Origin: Marine Group III euryarchaeote CG-Epi4
Lineage (GTDB): Archaea > Thermoplasmatota > Poseidoniia > MGIII > CG-Epi1
NCBI GenBank assembly: GCA_001875365.1
Contig: MIYX01000013.1
Span: forward strand, 1 to 16,164
DNA length: 16,164 nt
Reading direction: 5' to 3'
Positions 1 through 5,136 of this stretch are shown one piece after another. The position numbers and the translations under genes were made by a program. Numbering within the stretch: the first letter of the stretch is position 1; each line of letters opens with the position of its first letter. Under the pieces are notes generated by a model. It saw nothing but the letters and a program-made list of their open reading frames with translations, was not told the origin of the DNA and did not search any database.

Positions 1-150
1 CAACCAGTAGTAGCCGAACCCGTTGTTGCTCAACCAGTAGTAGCCGAACCCGTTGCTGCTCAACCAGTAACAGCTGAGCCTGTTGTTGCTCAACCAGTAG
101 TAGCTGAACCCGTTGTTGCTCAACCAGTAGCGGCAGAACCTTTGATTGCA
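1..150 (+). repeat. Five tandem 30-bp coding repeats
   Basis: Five 30-bp units run head to tail (1-30, 31-60, 61-90, 91-120, 121-150) with no spacers. Units 1, 2 and 4 are almost identical in DNA. Unit 3 differs in the middle, and unit 5 degenerates into the unique C-terminal tail. Most differences are at third codon positions or are Val/Ala/Thr swaps. The array continues off the left edge, so the copy number is unknown. It lies wholly inside the truncated coding frame. Confidence 0.95.
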
Positions 151-189
151 GAAGCAGTTATAGTTTCTGAAGCTGAAGATGAGACTTAA
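1..189 (+). CDS. C-terminal fragment of a protein with decapeptide (QPVVAEPVVA) repeats
   Basis: This open frame enters from the left edge and ends at TAA 187-189, leaving 62 visible residues. The first 50 are five copies of a ten-residue unit close to QPVVAEPVVA. They are followed by a short acidic tail ending EAEDET. The composition (Pro, Val, Ala, Glu, Gln) and the regular Pro spacing suggest an extended, low-complexity linker or tail, not a folded catalytic domain. No membrane segment or catalytic motif is visible. The globular part, if any, lies outside the window, so the function cannot be named. Similar Pro/Ala/Val/Glu-rich tails occur in ribosomal, chromatin-associated and envelope proteins, so the tail does not identify the family. 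The reading frame itself is secure because the repeat period is a multiple of three and the frame stays open to the stop. Confidence 0.75.
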   Translation, partial: QPVVAEPVVAQPVVAEPVAAQPVTAEPVVAQPVVAEPVVAQPVAAEPLIAEAVIVSEAEDET

Positions 190-193
190 ATAA

Positions 194-205
194 CTTTTAA
201 ATATA
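194..205 (+). promoter_or_regulatory. Probable TATA box of hsp20
   Basis: The A/T run CTTTTAAATATA lies immediately after the stop of the preceding gene. Its centre is about 53 bp before the hsp20 ATG. Transcription starting about 25 bp downstream would begin near 225, giving a leader of roughly 27 nt that contains the GGAG ribosome-binding site at 244-247. The assignment rests on position and composition only. Confidence 0.5.
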
Positions 206-211
206 GCTACT

Positions 212-238
212 AAACTAAAGGTTTACAACTAAAGGTTG
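212..238 (+). promoter_or_regulatory. Two tandem dyads in the hsp20 leader/start-site region
   Basis: Two inverted repeats share the same 5-bp core: AAAC-TAAAG-GTTT at 212-224 and CAAC-TAAAG-GTTG at 226-238. They are 14 bp apart. The second differs from the first by a symmetric change in both arms (A to C on the left, T to G on the right), so the dyad is kept although the sequence changes. They sit where the transcription start is expected and directly before the ribosome-binding site. That would suit a repressor operator or small RNA hairpins in the leader. No known heat-shock regulator site was recognised with confidence. Confidence 0.5.
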
Positions 239-252
239 TTTACTGGAGAAAT

Positions 253-816
253 ATGAACAGAAAACGAAAAGACGATTGGTTTAGTGGCGATGATTGGAAT
301 ATAGATGACATCTTCAATAATTTAGATGGAGAATTTCAAAAAATGCGTAAGCAAATGGATAGCTTAATGAGAGATGCTTTAGAAGGTAACAATCTAGATA
401 ACGATAGCAGTAATCCATTTGTTTTTGGTTTTTCAGTTAAAACAGGTCCAGATGGTTTTCCAGTTTTTGAAGACTTTGGTAATACAAGGATGAAACCGTT
501 CGGAAAGAAAGGAGAAAAGCCTACAGTAGACACAAGGAGAGAGCCTCTTACAGATATTAATGAGACAGACGATCAAATTGCAATTACGGTTGAACTTCCT
601 GGTGTTAACAAAGAAGATATAGATATTAATGTCATGGAAGATAAAGTGGAAGTCAATGTTAAGACTGAATCACGTAAATACTTCAAAAGCATTGATTTAA
701 CTTCTGTGGTAGAAACTGAATCTTCGAAAGCTACTTACAAAAATGGAATACTAGATTTAATATTAACTAAAAAAGAATCTGATAAACCTAAAGGAACGAA
801 AGTAAAAGTAGATTAG
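253..816 (+). CDS. Small heat-shock protein, Hsp20/alpha-crystallin family
   Basis: This 187-residue protein is an ATP-independent holdase that binds unfolding proteins and usually forms large oligomers in the cytoplasm. The alpha-crystallin domain covers about residues 98-180. It contains the signature ITVELPGVNKEDIDINV (about 111-127) and the late-strand motif YKNGILDLILTKKE (about 161-174), matching the family's A-x-x-x-N-G-x-L pattern. The end KVKVD may stand in for the C-terminal I-x-I/V anchor, although it is not a clean match. The N-terminal arm (1-45) is unusual: it carries DDW-F-SGDDW followed by a charged amphipathic stretch. The ATG start is supported by GGAG at 244-247. The gene is monocistronic in appearance, with a TATA-like element and two dyads upstream, which suggests stress-regulated transcription. 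The family assignment is firm; the client range is unknown. Confidence 0.93.
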   Translation: MNRKRKDDWFSGDDWNIDDIFNNLDGEFQKMRKQMDSLMRDALEGNNLDNDSSNPFVFGFSVKTGPDGFPVFEDFGNTRMKPFGKKGEKPTVDTRREPLTDINETDDQIAITVELPGVNKEDIDINVMEDKVEVNVKTESRKYFKSIDLTSVVETESSKATYKNGILDLILTKKESDKPKGTKVKVD

Positions 817-821
817 TCAAA

Positions 822-836
822 GGAGGGAGGGGGCCC
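822..836 (+). other. G-rich tract between convergent hsp20 and nadM
   Basis: The 21-bp gap between the two stop codons holds a strongly purine-skewed run, GGAGGGAGGGGGCCC, in an otherwise AT-rich neighbourhood. It has four closely spaced G runs of at least two, so a two-layer quadruplex is conceivable. No T-run terminator is present on either strand in this gap. A role in stopping convergent transcription is a guess. Confidence 0.4.
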
Positions 837-837
837 G

Positions 838-1314
838 CTATGACAATTCAATATCAGAAATTATTTTTGCTACACTTGCAGGGACATCCATTTCCCAATC
901 ACCACCGTCCTTCATCGCCTGACGGATGGAAACCCCCTGCCAAGCCTCGCGGTTGATTAAATGAGGAACTATTACGGGATATCCTGCATTTTCAAATAGT
1001 TCCTTAACTAGTTTGTTACCCGTATAAACCTTATCAAAAGGAGACACAATGTTTTCTAAATGATTTACATATAAATCATTGTTATTTATATCTGGGATTT
1101 CAAAAATCTCGTAATTACAGCTATAGTTCGATAAAACAGACTCGATCATTTGCATTCTCTCGAAAGAAGTATAAGGATTTTTCTCAGTTCTTTTTTTGTT
1201 GGATGAGCCTACACATATTACCAGCTCTTCATCGTTATCAATTACAGTTTCAAATATAGAAAGATGGCCCATATGTAGTGGCTGAAATCTTCCTAAGATT
1301 AATCCTTTTTTCAT
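838..1314 (-). CDS. nadM: Nicotinamide-nucleotide adenylyltransferase, archaeal NadM type
   Basis: This protein joins NMN (or the nicotinic acid mononucleotide) to the adenylyl group of ATP, giving NAD(+) or its deamido form and pyrophosphate, in the last steps of NAD synthesis. It has 158 residues, slightly shorter than the usual archaeal enzymes (about 170). The nucleotidyl-transferase signature GRFQPLHMGH is at residues 8-17. GSSNKKRTEKNPYTSFER (36-53) matches the archaeal substrate and ATP loop. YTGN is at 97-100, and the late phosphate-binding motif is GVSIRQAM (127-134). The more familiar form of that last motif has Arg after Ile, as here. The start overlaps the stop of serS (ATGA at 1314-1311), so the two are probably one transcript with coupled translation. 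The family is certain; substrate preference for the amide form is taken from archaeal relatives. Confidence 0.93.
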   Translation of the reverse strand: MKKGLILGRFQPLHMGHLSIFETVIDNDEELVICVGSSNKKRTEKNPYTSFERMQMIESVLSNYSCNYEIFEIPDINNNDLYVNHLENIVSPFDKVYTGNKLVKELFENAGYPVIVPHLINREAWQGVSIRQAMKDGGDWEMDVPASVAKIISDIELS

Positions 1315-2579
1315 TTAGCTTCTAATATTTCCTGATTACCCATCCATTTTCTTAGTACTTTAGGAATGATTACATCCCCATTATCAGTTTGATTATTTTC
1401 AAGTATTGCAGCTAAAGCTCTAGTAGTTGCGACTGCAGTAGAGTTTAAAGTATGAGGGAAGTCAGTACCTTCAGCTGTTCTGTATCTCATGTTTAGCCTA
1501 ACAGATTGATATGATCTGCAATTACTAGCACTTACAACCTCTTTCCATTGATTTGTTGATGGCATCCAAGCTTCAATATCAAATTTTCGAGCTGCTACAG
1601 TACCAATATCTCCTGTGCAGATATCAATTACTCTGTAAGGTATTTCTAATTTTTCAAATATATTTGTTGCATTATTTAGTATCTCTTTGTGCATATTCCT
1701 TGAGTCTTCTGGCTTACAAAAAATTACTTGTTCAACCTTAGAGAATTGATGCACTCTCCAAATGCCTCTATCGCTAATTCCATGAGCTCCCACTTCTCTT
1801 CTAAAATTAGTAGAAATTCCAGCAAATTTCAGAGGCCCTTCCTTTAGCTCAATTATTTCATTTTTAAATCTTGCAGTAATCGGATGTTCTGATGTTGCAA
1901 TAAGGTACAAGTCATGTTCATCAATTTTATACATAACATCTTCAAAATCGCTCAAATCAACTACTCCTTCGTAGGCCTCTTTATTCATTAAAAAAGGCGG
2001 AGTTGTTAAACTGTATCCTTTTTCACAAAGCATTTCTACTGCAAAATTAATTAGAGCTAGTTCCAGTCTAGCCAAATCTCCAGTAAGGAAGTAGAATCTT
2101 CTCCCAGTTATTTTAGAAGCTCTTTTTAGATCAGCTCCATTAATTCTTTCTAGAATTTCTTGATGTGAAAGCCATTTTTTATTATCATTTATTACACCTT
2201 TCATTGATAATTCTATATTTCCGGTTTCGTCTTTTCCAATCGGCACCTCGCTCTCTAATAGATTTGGAACGACCATCCTTTTTGAGTCTCTAATTCTTAG
2301 CGTTTCCTCAGTATCTTTTTCATTTTGGGCTAAATCATTCTTTAGACTTGCCATTTCATTAAGTACTTCTGAAAAATCATTTCCCTTTTTTTTGAGTTCT
2401 CCAATAGTTTTTGAGATAGTATTTCTTTTAGCTCTTAATCTATTGCCTTTTTCGATTAGCTTCCTCCATTTATTATCTAAATCAATAACACTTAGTGCAA
2501 TATCTTTTGGCAAATTACGTTTCTCTAGGTCTTCAAAAATCTTTTCTGGCGATTCACGGAAGACTTTCATCTCTAGCAT
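1311..2579 (-). CDS. serS: Seryl-tRNA synthetase (standard class II type)
   Basis: This enzyme charges tRNA-Ser (and tRNA-Sec where present) with serine. At 422 residues it has the normal length of the bacterial/most-archaeal form, not the zinc-dependent methanogen form. The N-terminal long-helix coiled-coil arm that grips the tRNA long variable arm spans about 30-100. The serine-binding TSE is at 229-231. Motif 2 runs from FRREVGAHG (259-267) to RVHQFSKVEQ (275-284). VVSASNC is at 348-354, and motif 3 is NSTAVATTRALAAI (379-392). In motif 2 the usual Glu-Ala-Gly is Glu-Val-Gly. The ATG at 2579 gives the family-typical opening MLEMKVFRESPE; a second in-frame ATG three codons later is less likely. 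It is the first gene of the serS-nadM pair and diverges from hutI over a 50-bp spacer. Confidence 0.96.
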   Translation of the reverse strand: MLEMKVFRESPEKIFEDLEKRNLPKDIALSVIDLDNKWRKLIEKGNRLRAKRNTISKTIGELKKKGNDFSEVLNEMASLKNDLAQNEKDTEETLRIRDSKRMVVPNLLESEVPIGKDETGNIELSMKGVINDNKKWLSHQEILERINGADLKRASKITGRRFYFLTGDLARLELALINFAVEMLCEKGYSLTTPPFLMNKEAYEGVVDLSDFEDVMYKIDEHDLYLIATSEHPITARFKNEIIELKEGPLKFAGISTNFRREVGAHGISDRGIWRVHQFSKVEQVIFCKPEDSRNMHKEILNNATNIFEKLEIPYRVIDICTGDIGTVAARKFDIEAWMPSTNQWKEVVSASNCRSYQSVRLNMRYRTAEGTDFPHTLNSTAVATTRALAAILENNQTDNGDVIIPKVLRKWMGNQEILEAK

Positions 2580-2596
2580 TATAGCTTCAATGAAGT

Positions 2597-2613
2597 AAGG
2601 TCTTTATGACCTT
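2597..2613. promoter_or_regulatory. Palindromic TATA-like element shared by serS and hutI
   Basis: The spacer between the two divergent genes contains the perfect inverted repeat AAGGTC-TTTAT-GACCTT. Its centre (2605) is 26 bp from the first base of serS (2579) and 25 bp from the first base of hutI (2630). That is the normal distance of an archaeal TATA box from the transcription start, so both genes would be leaderless or nearly so. The five central bases read TTTAT/ATAAA. The symmetric arms could act as upstream recognition elements for TFB on both strands or as a repressor site. The symmetry is seen; the roles are inferred. Confidence 0.55.
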
Positions 2614-2629
2614 CCCTCTATAGCTAAGA

Positions 2630-3835
2630 GTGTATCTTTTACGCGGAGCATCAGAGGTTGTAACGCCTAGACCTGCAATTAAGCCTCATTTCGGAGATGC
2701 GATGGGCGTCGTCGACAGACGTGCCAATACCGATATTTTAATCGAAGGAGATAAAATAATTAAAGTTGCAAAACATATAGAAGCACCAGGGGCCGAAGTA
2801 ATAGATGTTGCAGGTAAAGTTGTAGTTCCTGGCTTTGTAGATCCGCATACACATTTAGTTTGGGCAGGTTCTAGAGAGCATGAGCTTGAATGGAAGCTAA
2901 AGGGCAAAAGTTATCAAGAAATTTTAGCAGATGGTGGAGGAATTCTTCGCACTGTTAGAGAGACTCGTGCTGTTGATGAGAGCGAATTAAGAGAACAAAC
3001 GCTGAAAAGGTTCAAGAAAGCTGTACAATTTGGTACTACTACAATTGAAATTAAGTCAGGTTATGGCTTAGATGAAGATACAGAATTGAGACAATTACGA
3101 GTAGCTAACTGGCTAAAGTCTCTGAATTTAGCAGACACAGTTGTTACTTTTATGGGAGCTCATGCATTTCCAGAGGGCTTGAGTAGAGTTGAATATGTAT
3201 CAGAAGTAATTAGAATTCTTCCTTTGGTAAAAGATTTAGCAGAATATTGCGATGTATTTTGCGAAGAAGGGGCTTTTACAGTAGATGAATCAAAAGAAAT
3301 ATTGGTAGCTGCAAAATCACTAGGTTTTAAGTTAAAAATACATGCAGATGAGTTTGGTGATACAGGCGGCGGACGTTTGGGTGCAGAATTGGGAGTAATT
3401 ACAGCAGACCATCTTGCAGGTAGTTCATTGGAAACAATTAAGGAACTTAGTAATTCTGGAGTTATAGGCGTTCTTTTGCCAGGTACTCCTTTTGCTTTAT
3501 TATCAGATCATTATTCACCAGCTAGGAAAATGATAGCTAATAATCTTCCCATAGCTTTAGCAACCGACTGCAATCCCAATTGCTATACTGAATCTATGCA
3601 GCTAGTGCAACAATTAGCAGTTTTTAAAATGGGAATGACTCCAGCAGAAGCTCTTGTTTCGTCTACGTTAAATGCAGCTTTTGCAATAGGAAAAAAAGAC
3701 AGGGGCGTAATTTCAGAAGGTTGGCGCGCAGATTTGTTAATTTGTGATGTTTCAGATTATAGGCATTTAACATATCATTTTGGAATAAATCACGTTGACA
3801 CGGTGATTATCGGTGGTAAAATTATAGATGGTTAA
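2630..3835 (+). CDS. hutI: Imidazolonepropionase
   Basis: This amidohydrolase hydrolyses 4-imidazolone-5-propanoate to N-formimino-L-glutamate, the third step of histidine degradation. Its 401 residues fit the family. Metal-binding HTH is at 73-75 in FVDPHTHLVWAGSREHE, where Arg82 would contact the substrate. SGYGLDEDTE is at 143-152. MGAHAFPEG (175-183) supplies another conserved His, KIHADEF (236-242) a metal His and the catalytic-region Glu, and ADHLAGSS is at 259-266. ATDCNPN (311-317) carries the metal Asp. No key residue is missing. The start is GTG: an in-frame TAG lies at 2621-2623 and no earlier start exists. Histidine ammonia-lyase and urocanase are not in this window, so the rest of the pathway must be elsewhere or absent. 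Its 3' end overlaps the next gene by 8 nt, implying co-expression. Confidence 0.95.
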   Translation: MYLLRGASEVVTPRPAIKPHFGDAMGVVDRRANTDILIEGDKIIKVAKHIEAPGAEVIDVAGKVVVPGFVDPHTHLVWAGSREHELEWKLKGKSYQEILADGGGILRTVRETRAVDESELREQTLKRFKKAVQFGTTTIEIKSGYGLDEDTELRQLRVANWLKSLNLADTVVTFMGAHAFPEGLSRVEYVSEVIRILPLVKDLAEYCDVFCEEGAFTVDESKEILVAAKSLGFKLKIHADEFGDTGGGRLGAELGVITADHLAGSSLETIKELSNSGVIGVLLPGTPFALLSDHYSPARKMIANNLPIALATDCNPNCYTESMQLVQQLAVFKMGMTPAEALVSSTLNAAFAIGKKDRGVISEGWRADLLICDVSDYRHLTYHFGINHVDTVIIGGKIIDG

Positions 3836-4805
3836 ACCTTTGAAGAATGCCGCTAAATTTCTTTGGAATGGAACTGTTTACGCACTATCTTTGCCTGAGC
3901 GATACGTTCGCGGTCTTTCAGCACTTTTAGGTGGTATTTTCAAGGAAACTACAGATATATTAGTTCCCGGTGTTGTAAAAGATACTACTAGTTATAATAC
4001 ATTTGTAGGTAATATCTTGAGATTTACTGTTGAAAATGTTGGTGGTGTTAAGGGAGTATATGATGATGAGGGATTGGAAGGTGAGTTTGCCACAAGAAAA
4101 TTAATTGGTAATGCCATTGAAGGAGTAGGTATTGCAACAATCCATTTGTCACCTCTATGGTTTTTTGCCTTTTTTGCAGATTCAGTTAAAGGAGGACAAG
4201 CCTATCTTGAAAGACTTCATCAAGAAATGGTAGAAAATGGCTATATTGGCCCTGAAACATCTGCTGACTCATTCACGACTCTATTTGAGGGCTTAGAAAG
4301 AACGACTACTAGTTTTGCTCAAAATATAGATACCCCGCCTCTAACTAAAGATGAGATTTTATCAAATGTCGAGGAAATAAGAGATTCGATATCAGATTTA
4401 CTATTCAACTCCGGTAGTATTGCAAGTAGCACAGTTACAGAAATGTCAAATGTACTTCAAGATTTTATGAATACTGCAACAGACGAAGGACAATCCTTAT
4501 TGGAATTGGGAGGATTATTAACTTTACAAACAACTAATCGAGTTAAGCAAGTAGGAGGTTTAGCTATTAGCGCGCCTAATGTGGCTGGCAAAATGCTTTA
4601 TGATAATATATTAGTTTACTATTCAGATACTTTAACAGAAATTCATGAGAAAGGATATGCTAACGTTGCAAGTGAAACAATTGAGCCATACGGCCAAGCA
4701 ATTTTAGATCAATTTAGTACTGAAAAGATAACTTGGACAGAGCGACTTTTCAATAGTCCTGCAAGTGGCATCAGAAAGATTTTTGGCATGCAAAACTCCA
4801 AATAG
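3828..4805 (+). CDS. Conserved-looking protein of unknown function downstream of hutI
   Basis: I cannot name this 325-residue protein. The N-terminal third has the most motif-like text: LPERYVRGLSALLGG (22-36), then TTDILVPGVVKDTTSYN (41-57) and FTVENVGGVKGVY (66-78). From memory, uncharacterised bacterial proteins share an LPER-x-x-R-x-x-SAL-x-GG opening followed by a P-x-x-x-(R/K)-x-T-x-x-Y segment, but I cannot verify this here. Residues about 97-117 (GVGIATIHLSPLWFFAFFAD) form one hydrophobic, possibly membrane-associated segment. The remainder is predicted to be mostly helical and acidic, without Cys pairs or catalytic signatures. There is no signal peptide. The ATG overlaps the hutI stop by 8 nt, so translation is probably coupled, although that does not prove a role in histidine breakdown. 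The SRP RNA begins about 20 bp after its stop on the same strand. Confidence 0.75.
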   Translation: MVKPLKNAAKFLWNGTVYALSLPERYVRGLSALLGGIFKETTDILVPGVVKDTTSYNTFVGNILRFTVENVGGVKGVYDDEGLEGEFATRKLIGNAIEGVGIATIHLSPLWFFAFFADSVKGGQAYLERLHQEMVENGYIGPETSADSFTTLFEGLERTTTSFAQNIDTPPLTKDEILSNVEEIRDSISDLLFNSGSIASSTVTEMSNVLQDFMNTATDEGQSLLELGGLLTLQTTNRVKQVGGLAISAPNVAGKMLYDNILVYYSDTLTEIHEKGYANVASETIEPYGQAILDQFSTEKITWTERLFNSPASGIRKIFGMQNSK

Positions 4806-4822
4806 TAGTATAGGAGAGAGGT

Positions 4823-5136
4823 AAAGCTGGACTTGGCCGGGGAGCTAGACGTACCCTGTGACCCTCAACCGCCTTTAGGGGGGGCGACAGCTAGTGACGG
4901 CGCACCCAGTAAGCTGTCTAATCCGCATTTCAACTGAGATATCCTGTCCCTCGGGGTCGCAGGTGATTGCAGATATTTACCGGAGGGTAAATGTCGAGTC
5001 TTCATCATGGAAACCGGGTCAGGCCCGGAAGGGAGCAGCCTTACCGTGGACTACCGACGCTCGAGTGGGTCGCGGGGTTGAGAAGAAATACGGTGTCTGA
5101 CATCTTGCCAGGACGACAACGCTAGTGGTCTGGCAC
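4823..5136 (+). ncRNA. ffs: Archaeal signal recognition particle RNA (7S RNA)
   Basis: This is the RNA scaffold of the signal recognition particle, which binds SRP54 and SRP19 and targets secretory and membrane proteins. Helix 8 is unmistakable: GGGTCAGG (5016-5023), CCC-GGAA-GGG (5024-5033) and AGCAGCC (5034-5040). Helix 6 is a perfect 10-bp hairpin, 4972-4981 with 4986-4995, closed by a GGAG loop of the GNAR type that SRP19 binds. The Alu-like domain starts with TTGGCCGGGG (4833-4842) and holds the conserved UGUNR turn as TGTGA at 4857-4861. Ends are inferred from the terminal helix: 4826-4833 pairs with 5127-5134 over 8 bp, including wobble pairs. A T7 run follows. The exact ends are uncertain by a few bases. 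The 3' end overlaps the convergent ccmF gene by about 15 nt. Confidence 0.95.

Noticed and set aside
1..150. Short direct repeats resembling a CRISPR array
   Set aside because: Units are contiguous, lack spacers, keep a reading frame and encode a decapeptide, so this is a coding tandem repeat.
4806..4822. A dedicated TATA box for the SRP RNA
   Set aside because: The AT-rich bases near 4798-4813 are only a vague match, and co-transcription with the upstream gene cannot be excluded, so no promoter was called.
4894..5100. A 68-codon open frame inside the SRP RNA
   Set aside because: The stretch is fully explained by SRP RNA structure (helices 6 and 8), and the predicted peptide looks random.
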